From the NCBI GenBank assembly GCA_021186555.1, contig JAJKFL010000042.1:48306980-48370979 (forward strand): DNA of 64,000 nucleotides, given 5' to 3'. The translations under genes were made by a program, and so were the position numbers. Shown here one piece after another: positions 23,874-34,950 of this stretch (positions within the stretch are counted from its first letter, which is position 1; each line of letters begins with the position of its first letter). The notes beneath the pieces were generated by a model that saw nothing but the letters and a program-made list of their open reading frames with translations, was not told where the DNA came from and did no database searches. Source of the stretch: Reticulitermes speratus. Its lineage: Eukaryota; Arthropoda; Insecta; Blattodea; Rhinotermitidae.

Positions 23874-24109
23874 TACAAAATTAATAAAATATATTTCATT
23901 CCTTTAATTTAAGGAGATCTTAATGTAGACTGCAATTTCATACCAAAACATGCTTCAGTATTAGCACACAGCATTAATAGCCCTGGCGACAGTAGATATT
24001 GTCAAAATTCCGCAGTAAATTTTATAATATTTTTGGCTGTTCTCTGACATTTCCGCCATAAGCAAAATGTCGCAGTGTGGTTAGGTTATATACATACATA
24101 TACAGCCCT

Positions 24110-24275
24110 TGCCATGGTCCGAGCAGTTAGTCACAGGCCTCTCACTGCGGAGGCTCGCTTTTAATCCCAGGCCTTACCATTTGGGATTTATGGTAGACAA
24201 AGTGACACTGGGATCGCTTTTTCTCAGAGTACTGCCGTCTTTACTTGTCAATATAATTTTATCAATGCTCCAAAC
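24110..24275 (+). mobile_element. SINE family A (copy 3, diverged)
   Basis: Head GGTCCGAGCAGTTAGTCAC, degraded B box TTTTAATCCCAGGCC. Body: CATTTGGGATTTATGGTAG, AAAGTGACACTGGGATCGC, CAGAGTACTGCCGTC, ATCAATGCTCCAAACTC. Confidence 0.65.
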
Positions 24276-25065
24276 TCATTCATCTATACACGTGATAATC
24301 GTACCAGAAGGATAAACTGGCGAAACGTGGGTAAGTTCAAAATCCAATGCTCTTTAGAAAATATCGTGGAGAATTTGATAGAACAGTACTTTCATGTTAC
24401 ATATATGCACTAGATAAAGGAGTTGATGTATATAAGTGACGGTGAAATACATTGATGGAATCAGAAAGAAAAATTTTATTCAGTGAGTCACGCGAGACAG
24501 AAAAGAATTTGTAAGATTGTAATTTCTTTAAAAAGGACATATTTACTTTTAGATTAGTGCCAGACAGGAGGATTATTTTCTTTGGACATGACAGGACCTT
24601 TTATTACGAGCAGTCAGACACTTTAAAGACATCAAAAGGGAATTTATTTGCGAAAGAGGTTCAAATAAACTTAAAGATATAAAAGGCGAAATGGACATTA
24701 TCAAAAAAAAACTTCAGTCAGAATTTTATAGGGTAGAAGTCGCATAATAATGTATAATAATAATAATAAGAACGTATCTGCCTAGAGGAAAGGTGAGCGG
24801 GGGGGTCAGAAAGCTGTTATGTGTTGCTCGTGATTAAGAAATTTAATAACGCTTTATATATTCGTGGACAGGCAAGAACAATATTGAAGTACGTCACTCG
24901 TATTTTAATGATCTGCTTTAATATCAAAGTAATTTATTACAGAGAAGTTAAGCCCAACATTAATTCGTCTGACACACAGCGTGTCCATAAAGTCGTCACG
25001 ATTTGTATTGAAATAATGCGAGCAGTATGTTCACGTTATATTTACCGTGCATTTCTGTACAATTG

Positions 25066-28000
25066 ATCAACTCACACCAACAAATGCACCAAAACAAGTT
25101 TGTCACTGATTTCTTTATTAAAAGTTTTCCCCAATACGCATTTCTTCAACTATATTGCCATCATCAGGGGGGTTCTTTGGAGTTTGTACATAGACCAATG
25201 TGCTTTGTAAGCACATTGGTCTATGTACAAACTCCAAAGAACCCCCCTGATGATGGCAATATTGTACATAGACCAATGTGCTTTGTAAGCACATTGGTCT
25301 ATGTACAATCTCCAAAGTACCCCCCTGATGATGGCAATATTGTACATAGACCAATGTGCTTTGTAAGCACATTGGTCTATGTACAAACTCCAAAGAACCC
25401 CCCTGATGATGGCAATATTGTACATAGACCAATGTGCTTACAAAGCACATTGGTCTATGTACAAACTCCAAAGAACCCCCTGATGATGGCAATATTGTAC
25501 ATAGACCAATGTGCTTTGTAAGCACATTGGTCTATGTACAAACTCCAAAGAACCCCCCTGATGATGGCAATATTGTACATAGACCAATGTGCTTTGTAAG
25601 CACATTGGTCTATGTACAATCTCCAAAGTACCCCCTGATGATGGCAATATTGTACATAGACCAATGTGCTTTGTAAGCACATTGGTCTATGTACAAACTC
25701 CAAAGAACCCCCCTGATGATGGCAATATTGTACATAGACCAATGTGCTTACAAAGCACATTGGTCTATGTACAAACTCCAAAGAACCCCCCTGATGATGG
25801 CAATATTGTACATAGACCAATGTGCTTTGTAAGCACATTGGTCTATGTACAAACTCCAAAGAACCCCCCTGATGATGGCAATATTGTACATAGACCAATG
25901 TGCTTTGTAAGCACATTGGTCTATGTACAATCTCCAAAGTACCCCCCTGATGATGGCAATATTGTACATAGACCAATGTGCTTTGTAAGCACATTGGTCT
26001 ATGTACAAACTCCAAAGAACCCCCCTGATGATGGCAATATTGTACATAGACCAATGTGCTTACAAAGCACATTGGTCTATGTACAAACTCCAAAGAACCC
26101 CCCTGATGATGGCAATATTGTACATAGACCAATGTGCTTTGTAAGCACATTGGTCTATGTACAAACTCCAAAGAACCCCCCTGATGATGGCAATATTGTA
26201 TATAGACCAATGTGCTTTGTAAGCACATTGGTCTATGTACAAACTCCAAAGAACCCCCCTGATGATGGCAATATTGTACATAGACCAATGTGCTTTGTAA
26301 GCACATTGGTCTATGTACAATCTCCAAAGTACCCCCCTGATGATGGCAATATTTTACATAGACCAATGTGCTTTGTAAGCACATTGGTCTATGTACAAAC
26401 TCCAAAGAACCCCCCTGATGATGGCAATATTGTACATAGACCATTGTGCTTACAAAGCACATTGGTCTATGTACAAACTCCAAAGAACCCCCCTGATGAT
26501 GGCAATATTGTACATAGACCAATGTGCTTTGTAAGCACATTGGTCTATGTACAAACTCCAAAGAACCCCCCTGATGATGGCAATATTGTACATAGACCAA
26601 TGTGCTTTGTAAGCACATTGGTCTATGTACAAACTCCAAAGAACCCCCCTGATGATGGCAATATTGTACATAGACCAATGTGCTTTGTAAGCACATTGGT
26701 CTATGTACAATCTCCAAAGAACCCCCCTGATGATGGCAATATTGTACATAGACCAATGTGCTTTGTAAGCACATTGGTCTATGTACAAACTCCAAAGAAC
26801 CCCCCTGATGATGGCAATATTGTACATAGACCAATGTGCTTTGTAAGCACATTGGTCTATGTACAAACTCCAAAGAACCCCCCTGATGATGGCAATATTG
26901 TACATAGACCAATGTGCTTACAAAGCACATTGGTCTATGTACAAATTCCAAAGAACCCCCTGATGATGGCAATATTGTACATAGACCAATGTGCTTACAA
27001 AACACATTGGTCTATGTACAAATTCCAAAGAACCCCCCTGATGATGGCAATATTGTACATAGACCAATGTGCTTTGTAAGCACATTGGTCTATGTACAAA
27101 CTCCAAAGAACCCCCCTGATGATGGCAATATTGTACATAGACCAATGTGCTTACAAAGCACATTGGTCTATGTACAAACTCCAAAGAACCCCCCTGATGA
27201 TGGCAATATTGTACATAGACCAATGTGCTTACAAAGCACATTGGTCTATGTACAAATTCCAAAGAACCCCCCTGATGATGGCAATATTGTACATAGACCA
27301 ATGTGCTTACAAAGCACATTGGTCTATGTACAAACTCCAAAGAACCCCCCTGATGATGGCAATATTGTACATAGACCAATGTGCTTTGTAAGCACATTGG
27401 TCTATGTACAAACTCCAAAGAACCCCCTGATGATGGCAATATTGTACATAGACCAATGTGCTTTGTAAGCACATTGGTCTATGTACAATCTCCAAAGAAC
27501 CCCCCTGATGATGGCAATATTGTACATAGACCAATGTGCTTTGTAAGCACATTGGTCTATGTACAAACTCCAAAGAACCCCCCTGATGATGGCAATATTG
27601 TACATAGACCAATGTGCTTACAAAGCACATTGGTCTATGTACAAATTCCAAAGAACCCCCCTGATGATGGCAATATTGTACATAGACCAATGTGCTTTGT
27701 AAGCACATTGGTCTATGTACAAACTCCAAAGAACCCCCCTGATGATGGCAATATTGTACATAGACCAATGTGCTTACAAAGCACATTGGTCTATGTACAA
27801 ATTCCAAAGAACCCCCCTGATGATGGCAATATTGTACATAGACCAATGTGCTTACAAAGCACATTGGTCTATGTACAAATTCCAAAGAACCCCCCTGATG
27901 ATGGCAATATTGTACATAGACCAATGTGCTTACAAAGCACATTGGTCTATGTACAAACTCCAAAGAACCCCCTGATGATGGCAATATTGTACGTAGACCA

Positions 28001-28621
28001 ATGTGCTTTGTAAGCACATTGGTCTATGTACAAACTCCAAAGAACCCCCTGATGATGGCAATATTGTACATAGACCAATGTGCTTTGTAAGCACATTGGT
28101 CTATGTACAATCTCCAAAGAACCCCCCTGATGATGGCAATATTGTACATAGACCAATGTGCTTTGTAAGCACATTGGTCTATGTACAAACTCCAAAGAAC
28201 CCCCCTGATGATGGCAATATTGTACATAGACCAATGTGCTTACAAAGCACATTGGTCTATGTACAAATTCCAAAGAACCCCCCTGATGATGGCAATATTG
28301 TACATAGACCAATGTGCTTTGTAAGCACATTGGTCTATGTACAAACTCCAAAGAACCCCCCTGATGATGGCAATATTGTACATAGACCAATGTGCTTACA
28401 AAGCACATTGGTCTATGTACAAATTCCAAAGAACCCCCCTGATGATGGCAATATTGTACATAGACCAATGTGCTTACAAAGCACATTGGTCTATGTACAA
28501 ATTCCAAAGAACCCCCCTGATGATGGCAATATAGTTGACGAAATGCGTATTGGGGAAAACTTTTAGTAAAGAAATCAGTGACAAACTTGTTTTGGTGCAT
28601 TTGTTGGTGTGAGTTGATCAA
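25066..28621. mobile_element. Giant inverted-repeat element with amplified palindromic core (P4)
   Basis: The outer ~115 bp at the left (TTGATCAACTCACACCAAC ... CCATCATCAGGGGGG) is the near-perfect reverse complement of the right end (CCCCCCTGATGATGG ... TTGGTGTGAGTTGATCA). The right end has hammerhead-like parts: CCCC, CTGATGA at ~28517, GAAA, TGCGTA, TT, GGGG. It also has the GTGCATTTGTTGGTGTG terminus shared with the other elements. The space between the arms is filled by the 78-bp array. The simplest reading is one inverted-repeat element whose core amplified in place. Confidence 0.75.
25246..28530. repeat. 78-bp palindromic satellite, ~43 units
   Basis: Each unit has CCCCCCTGATGATGGCAATA. 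It then carries a hairpin with 20-bp arms (TTGTACATAGACCAATGTGC and its complement) around a 7-base loop, and ends ACTCCAAAGAA. The loop is TTTGTAA in about 27 units and the reverse complement TTACAAA in about 16. Other variants are ACTCC, ATTCC or TCTCC next to CAAAG(A/T)ACC. The last 15 units show an eight-unit higher-order period (~624 bp) with the same order of loop types. The 496- and 516-codon open frames on the two strands come from 78 being a multiple of 3. Confidence 0.95.
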
Positions 28622-29044
28622 GATCAGTAGGTTTTACTTTCCAGCAACATCGAAACATGTGACATTAATGTCACTTTGAATACAAGACAGAAATTAGAGA
28701 AGAGTTTAAGAGGAAAGCATCCCAGGGTTGGACCTATTGACTGATAAGTTGGTGATTTGCAGAACAACAGAATAGAATGGGGCTTTATGGTCGCCCTGTA
28801 TAAGGCGCTGCCAGTGACAAATGTTAGTCAGGAAAGAAATGAGAATAATGAGATATCCAGACATAACTTTCATGTAGACACGATCACGATTGTACAGGGT
28901 CGATAAATTCATAATTATGTTGCTAAGTTTAATTTTGATGACTTTGTTACTTGTGAAATTTCACTTTGTACCATCTATATAAATCTCTGTAAACACAATA
29001 CCTTCAGTGGTGCGTAGCTACATGAGTTTTAAACAAATTCCATA

Positions 29045-29080
29045 CTGAAGATGGAGGCAGGCTTTCTCTCCGAAAAATTA
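29045..29080 (+). ncRNA. Hammerhead-like motif, GGAG/CTCC subfamily (degraded)
   Basis: CTGAAGA 29045-29051, T, stem II GGAG/CTCC (29053-29056/29068-29071), GAAA 29072-29075. No convincing stem I. The same stem II sequence recurs in minus-strand motifs at 36301-36331 and 58567-58597. Confidence 0.4.
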
Positions 29081-29699
29081 CCACGTATCTAGCAAACGAC
29101 ACAAAACCATAATCAGGTTTTAGAAAAGTCCTTGATTTACAAAACTCCTTTTCATAACCGCACTCACAAAAGCCTGCCAGTTTACCTATGTCATAATATA
29201 GCACTTCTTAATTTTTACGTATTTTGGTCCTATGAAAACGTGTAGCTTGTATATGGGTGCCAGCGTTAAGAAGGAAATTATTGCCTCCATCGTCAGGGTA
29301 AGTTGACCTCAACAATACACTTGCACACAGAATTGCTGTCTATTCGAATGTACCACATATTTACTCGACGTTTCGGAGGAACGTACTGCTTTCTCCCACA
29401 TTGAAAGCTGAAGATAGAGGCAGAATATTCCTACAAAATATAATTTGCTATCTATAAAACTACATGGCGTCATGTCCCGGATTGTTGTAGCCTTTGTGTT
29501 TGTCGCTGTGGTAAACTCAAATATCTCGCAGGTTATGTTAATTAGGAAGTTGAAATGAATATTTAGTCTAATGGGTTTTCGTTTTCATTCTGTCATTTGT
29601 TTGTTAAGGCCTACAGCAAGTAGCTGTCGTTGTCACGTTGTGACAGACAGAGTTAAGTGCAGAGTAGCTGAATGAAACTGCAGCTGGAATATTGCAGAC

Positions 29700-29900
29700 A
29701 GGCTGTGTCAGCCTACATACATATGTGCGTACATACATACATATATATACACACATACAATATACTTACATACATACATATGTAAATACATACATACATA
29801 TGTAAATACATACATACATACATATATATGTAAATACATACATACATACATACTTATGTAAATACATACATACGTATGTAAATACATACATACATGTAAT
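29700..29900. repeat. TACA microsatellite with ATATGTAA interruptions
   Basis: Runs of ACATACATAC broken by ATATGTAAATACATAC units. Simple repeat only. Confidence 0.9.
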
Positions 29901-30083
29901 TGTCTTACTTAACTTCTTACACAATTTACATTAGTCTTCATCACGCACGCAATAATTTTATAAATAACCAAATATTATATATTTATAATTTTAAATTTTA
30001 ATTTTCAGTGTAACAATTGACTACGTGGAAAATTACCAGCAGTTCTTTTACATGTACATTTAGACCAAATATTATTGTTTTAT

Positions 30084-30128
30084 GCTCCCTGACGATGGAC
30101 CAGTAAGTTCCGAAACATGTAGCAGTGT
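30084..30128 (+). ncRNA. Hammerhead-like motif (weak stems)
   Basis: CTGACGA 30089-30095, T, stem II GGA/TCC (30097-30099/30109-30111), GAAA 30112-30115, CATG, TA 30120-30121. Stem I pairs imperfectly (C-G, a mismatch, T-A, C-G). It is followed ~50 bp later by GTGCATTTGTTGGTTGAT, the terminus shared by this element family. Confidence 0.45.
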
Positions 30129-30316
30129 AGTGTGTTTTGTGAATATGTTATTGTGGGTTTGTAACTATTTGGGTGCATTTGTTGGTTGATATTAAAAAAT
30201 CTAACTATAATTTCAAGGAATGGAAAATATAGAATGCGCTCTTCTTTAAAAATCCGCCCTTTATATGTGTTCCTTTTATCTGGGACCCAAGATTAACAAT
30301 AATCTGTTTATTTCAG

Positions 30317-30407
30317 GTTATCAGTTTGGAAGGCTGGACAGATATAATGTATACGTACAAGACGCCCATTCGTTTTGGACTGGATATACTTTGTGCTGCT
30401 GATTGTG
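30317..30407 (+). CDS. Cav3 exon: selectivity filter and start of S6 in domain I (two 1-bp deletions)
   Basis: Opens GTT ATC AGT TTG GAA GGC TGG, giving VISLEGWTDIMY with the filter Glu of the EEDD ring. Acceptor TTTCAG|GTT at 30316; donor ATTGTG|GTAAGT at 30407/30408. Both boundaries are phase 0, so the length should divide by 3, but it is 91 bp. One base is missing after the TAT codon (30352/30353) and another near 30378/30379, each beside a short homopolymer. Between and after these points the expected family sequence (VQDAHSFW, then WIYFVLLIV) continues in shifted frames. As written the reading frame is broken. Otherwise conserved coding sequence argues for residual long-read error over a decayed exon. 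Confidence 0.9.
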
Positions 30408-31289
30408 GTAAGTGTTGTGTATCTTATCCTGTGCCCCGATACCTTGCCGGACCCTTGAGGTCGCCTTTGTCCTTGGCAGCATGCGTAGGGTCTCTAGCCA
30501 TGCGGAGAAAACGTAGTTTTTGTCAAAATATGACCCTATCACTGCATCCATCACGTTCCACTGGTCGCGATTTGTTGTGTATGCAATTTGTAACAAGCCA
30601 AAGTAAGATTTATGCACAGCTGTAATCAGGCAGAGAACAACAGGCAATAATAGTATTAACTCTCACGCACAAGACACAACTGCACTTGAACCCAGTGAAT
30701 TTTGAGCTGGATTATAGCAATTTTTGGTCATAAACATGTACCTGACTACCCTTGCGTGATTGTTGCTAAGGGCAAAGTTGTTATCATGAGTCTAGCACAG
30801 TAACGTGTTTCATTAGCGTAGTTTCTAAATGTATAGAAACTTACTTACATCAGGAAGAACTTCGTAATTTTTATTCCTCGCCAAATATTATTAAGGTGAT
30901 GAAATGGAGCGTGTGACATGTAGCACACGTAGCACGCATGAGAAATTATGCAACACGTTTCGGCTAAAAATAACTAATGTGGATGGGAAGATATTATTAA
31001 ATGGGTCTTGGAAAAACAGGTTTGAGGTTCCGAACTGGACAGTGTTATTGGAGGGTTAGTGCTTCAACTCTCGCGAAACAAAAATGAAATTCAACCTTTT
31101 TAGGGGCGAGAAAAACGTTGGATTGTTTAGCAAGTATCAGCTTCTCAAGGAGTCAGCTCGATGGAAGCTAGTGGTTTCACAAATAAATAACACAGAATAT
31201 TTCCAGCACGATTTCAAACTCGGATTTGACTGTGTCGTGCCAAAGACGAAAGGGCGTAAATGTCTTCCTGAACTTTATTACGCCATGAA

Positions 31290-31400
31290 TACGTGTGAGA
31301 AATGAGATATAACTCCACGCATTCATAACCTCGGCATTATATGGAGATAATGGTAAGATTCACTTTCCGGTCGCTTTACTTCCCGGGAAAGAGCCCTTTT
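31290..31400 (-). mobile_element. SINE family C tail (diverged)
   Basis: Reverse complement carries the family C 3' features: AGATATAACTCCACGCATTC here corresponds to the GTGGAGCTATACCTC block. CGGTCGCTTTACTTCCCGGG corresponds to the CCGGGGATAAAGCGGC block. No head. Confidence 0.45.
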
Positions 31401-32154
31401 TGTAAGAAGGATTCTTATTGGGCCCCAGAACCCAGAATCCAGACACGTTGGAGGTTCTTATTGGGCCCCAGAACCGGTCTGGACACGTTGGAAAGTAACA
31501 AAATGTCTCCCTTTGCTGGGAATCCATTCCCGATTCCTCTGTCTTTCAGCCCATAGGCTACACAGAATACTGACTCAAACTTCAGTATTTATATTAGTTA
31601 CCTGTTTGTAATCCATGTTTGTGTTTGGGGTAATAGAGTTATTAAACGTGTTCTACTGTGGACCGGAACTGAGGTATTACTGCAGTCGTTCAGGCAAAAT
31701 GGCGAAGTTACACACGTCTTTACAGACGGACAGACGACTGTCAATATATGTGACAGCACTTTAGCAGAAGACGCCTGTCAGCTAATGCATGAAGTATCCG
31801 TGAAACAAAAAAATTGACAGTTCTGCTTAGAAGCGAATTGTGTTATGCGGTATTGACTTCCGTAGAAGACGAAGCACTCTGGGGCTTGTCTTATACGAGG
31901 GAAGTCACTCAAGTGTCGCAGTGAATTAACGTAAAGGCGGCGCAACAAACATTCCTTTAATTCAAACCGGCGATTGCCAAGCACAAGCAAGCGGAATCCT
32001 CAGTTTTCGGTTTCAGGTATATTCTACTGTTTCACTGATCTTGATAAGGAAATACAGCATGTCTGTAGTGACGTAACAAAGACATATGTCTAGAAGCGGC
32101 TTTGGTTGCTCGTTTTGCAGCGCCTTAAAACGCGCACTGCCACATTTACTTATT

Positions 32155-32910
32155 GTTTTGTTTTGTTTTTTTTGTTTGTTTGTTTTTTCTTTCTTTCTTT
32201 CTTTGTTGCTTGTTTGTTTATTTGTTTGTTATTTAGTTAGTGAGTCAGTCAGTCAGTCAGTCAATCATTATTCAGTCAGTTAATCGGTTATTTAATTAGT
32301 TGCTTAGTTAGTTGGTTCGTTCATTTTTGAGCCAGTCATTTAATTAATCAATCAGCTTTTGTTGTTTATTGCTTTGTTTGTGTTTCTTTTTTCTTGTGAT
32401 GTTATTTAGTTAGTATCAGTCAGTCAGTCTCTTATCGTCAGTTATGTTATTTAATTAGTTGCTTAGTTAGTTGTTTGACGTTATTTCATGTTTAGTTTTT
32501 GGTGCTTCTAGCTCATATTTAAGTCCCGTCAGTCATTATTCAGTCAGTTAATTGGTTATTTAATTAGTTGCTTAGTTGGTTCTTTCGTTCGTCTTTGAGT
32601 CAGTCATTTCATTAGTTAATCAATTGTTTGTTTGTTTTATTTATTTATTTTTGTTTGTTCGTTCGTTAATTAGTTTGTTTGGATAGTTGTTTCTTTCTTT
32701 CTTTCTTTGTTGTTTGTTTTGTTTTTTTATTTAGTTAGGGAATTAGTCAGTCATTATTCAGTTAGATAATTATTTATATAATTAGTTGCTTAGTTGGTTG
32801 GTTCTTTCGTCTTTGAGCCAGTCATTCATTAGTTAATCAGTTTTTTGTTGTTTGTTTGTTTGTTTGTTTTATTTATTTTTGTTCGTTCGTTGGTTTTTTG
32901 TTTTTGTTTG
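32155..32910. repeat. Degenerate long-period low-complexity array
   Basis: Three or so ~190-280 bp blocks repeat the order TTTGTTTGTTTG / TTCTTTCTTTC, CAGTCAGTCATTATTCAG, TTATTTAATTAGTTGCTTAG, TTGGTTCGTTC, TTTGAGCCAGTCATT. The first such block gives a fortuitous 65-codon open frame. Confidence 0.75.
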
Positions 32911-33465
32911 CTTGCTTGCGAATGATCGCAAAGTACTCGCAGATATTTCCGCTCTATGGACGCCATACTTGTCAAGTGTCGAGGTTTTCCAAATGTTTAA
33001 TTTCTATTGAGATAAAACGTTGATTGACGGACTTCGGTGTGAATAGTGATGCTCTATATTTTGTGCGGTAAATAGTTACTATTTGTTACATATTGTTTGT
33101 AGGATTTTGTCACAGAAAATATTTTTGAAACTTCTTTACGTGATGACGTAGGTGCAAAGTTATTCCTAATCGAATTATTTTATTTCGCTTATCATTCATT
33201 CGTAGATTCACTGTTTATTTTATAAGACTCTACTCGTTGCACGCCGCCCATAAAATTATGGCTACATCCGACTTGTATTAAATACAGAACTAAACTCCCA
33301 CATTGCCTTCCCCAAAACAGTGTGTAATCAGCACTGGTTTGTGTGTTCAAGTACAGAAGCTTTAGGCTATCAACTTGTTCATCGCTGAAAATTACACCAA
33401 TATTTGGGTGAACACACGAGAGCCATGGAATAGAAGCAGACATTGAAATTTAAGACTTTTTTTTC

Positions 33466-33705
33466 TGGTGAAGGGCCCCGCAGCAGATGCTACGGACGCA
33501 CCGCAGCCTTAAGGCTTATTGTGCAACCCTGTGATGAAGATGATTAGTTTTTTTTTTCATTTTTCCAAGTAATGGATCACCGGTGGAATGAAACTGACAA
33601 GGGAAAACCGAAGTACTCGGGGAAAAACCTGTCCCAGTGCCACTTTGTCCACCACAAATCACACATGGACTGACACGGGATCGAACCCGGGCGTCCGTGA
33701 TGAGA
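33466..33705 (-). mobile_element. SINE family A (copy 4, near full length)
   Basis: Mirrors 23046-23325: 3' module (GGTGAAGGGCCCCGCAGCAG, GCTACGGACGCACCGCAGCC), body (CACCGGTGGAATGAAACTG, GTACTCGGGGAAAAACCTGT) and B box complement (GGGATCGAACCCGGG). The A-box end is cut off. Confidence 0.85.
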
Positions 33706-33907
33706 GAAATTTAAGACTTTTTTGTATTTTGGTAATGTGTGTTCTTCTATGAGCTTAGCAAAGTTTCACAGCAGTCCGCTGGCCCCCCCCCCCCCCACAG
33801 AAGACCACAGCTTAAGTCTCCACCTGTAATACAAATTTAACATGAAAATTTGAAGTTGTTTATTTATCACACCAACTCATGCACAATTTTACAATATTAT
33901 TACTTCA

Positions 33908-33950
33908 CCCCTATACGTATTTCGGCATTCAGAATGCCGTCCTCAGGGGG
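33908..33950 (-). ncRNA. Hammerhead-ribozyme-like motif, best stem II
   Basis: Minus strand: stem I CCCC (33947-33950) with GGGG (33908-33911). Core CTGAGGA (33940-33946), extra C (33939). Stem II GGCATT/AATGCC (33933-33938/33924-33929), six perfect pairs with a 3-base loop. GAAA (33920-33923), palindromic TACGTA (33914-33919), cleavage dinucleotide TA (33912-33913). Compared with 34432-34471, stem II has changed completely while staying paired. Confidence 0.65.
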
Positions 33951-34431
33951 TCACAGTGTTAAAAGCACAGACTATACATCGATTGTATAAAATGTTACAT
34001 CGATATGAGTAAAATTTTGAACGTTAAAATATTAGTCTATTGTTTTTGAGTCCTGATTGAGCTTATAAACTATGTATGTATTGAAATATCACTAAAATGT
34101 TAAAATTGTTACACATTTTTGAAGCTCTTTAAATTAGTGGCCGATTTGGTCTTGTATCTCACATTAAAACTCAATTATACAAATTAAAAGATATTATTAA
34201 AATCTGTAAAATAGCTTACAGATCACGCATTACCAAGCGGAAAATGATAGCCAGTACTTCCGCATCCGTATACCTCACACAGCTGTTTTACAAATTGTAA
34301 TAATATCTTTTAATTTGTATATTTGACTTTTAATGTGTTACAATTCAAAATAATTTTACCACAATAGTGACATAAGAGCGATGTATGTCTTATAAAAACT
34401 ATATTTGAGGTAGTAGCTTTTATAGACAAGA

Positions 34432-34471
34432 CCCCCTGATGACGGACCAAGGTCCGAAACATATGTAGGGG
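34432..34471 (+). ncRNA. Hammerhead-ribozyme-like motif
   Basis: Stem I CCCC/GGGG (34432-34435/34468-34471). Core CTGATGA 34436-34442, extra C 34443. Stem II GGACC/GGTCC (34444-34448/34451-34455), GAAA 34456-34459, stem III CATATG 34460-34465, TA 34466-34467. Confidence 0.65.
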
Positions 34472-34908
34472 CGTATAATAAGGACGCTACAATAAAGGTG
34501 GCTCGATTTGTGCATCAGTTGGTTTAATTTTGTTTAATTTGGTCTTGTATCCTTTCATGAAGTTGTTTAATTAATACATTAACCAAGTTACGTACTTAAT
34601 AAAGTACTTTGAAAAGTATCAAACTGCTAAGTATCACACCGCCTGACACGATACAGGGCATACACTTTAGCAGGACGAGAGAGATCTCTTCTGATCAGAA
34701 CAGACTGAGTCAGATGTTTGTATGCATGCTTCATAAAGAGCGGAAACAACTGTAACGTCTCACTTTATAAATTTTAAATTTATAATATTGTGATTTGATT
34801 ATTGTTAACCTTGTGCATTTTGGAATTTTAATTTCTTAATTATTTTAATGAAGGCGACACACAATATCTACATATGCGTGCTGGTCTTGTATTACTTTGT
34901 TTAGATAA

Positions 34909-34950
34909 TTCCCTTGATAATGGCATTTCGGTGCCGAAACATGTAGGACT
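34909..34950 (+). ncRNA. Decayed hammerhead-like motif
   Basis: TTGATAA replaces CTGANGA (34914-34920). Stem II GGCA/TGCC (34922-34925/34932-34935) and GAAA 34936-34939, CATG, TA are kept. Stem I is only C-C/G-G. Two core changes should abolish catalysis. Confidence 0.4.

Larger units (their letters stand above)
21876..30316 (+). other. 8.4-kb Cav3 intron
   Basis: Between the turret exon and the filter exon. It contains SINEs at 21917-23325 and 24110-24275, the hammerhead-bearing element at 23554-23873 and the 3.5-kb palindromic satellite element at 25066-28621. In 24276-25065 and 28622-30080, apart from the motif at 29045 and the TACA array, I see no gene. Confidence 0.8.
33858..34534. mobile_element. 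Inverted-repeat element with hammerhead-like motifs in both arms (P2)
   Basis: The left arm (33858-33950) holds CACACCAACTCATGCAC and an intact motif on the minus strand. The right arm (34432-34534) holds an intact motif on the plus strand and ends TGTGCATCAGTTGGT. About 480 bp of AT-rich sequence, with its own internal inverted segments (34170-34330), lies between. This is the only element here with two complete motifs in opposite orientation. Confidence 0.7.

Noticed and set aside
25455..27079. Open frames of 496-516 codons on both strands in the 78-bp array
   Set aside because: The 78-bp period is a multiple of 3 and lacks stops by chance in these frames. The same DNA is open on both strands, is palindromic, and varies without coding constraint.
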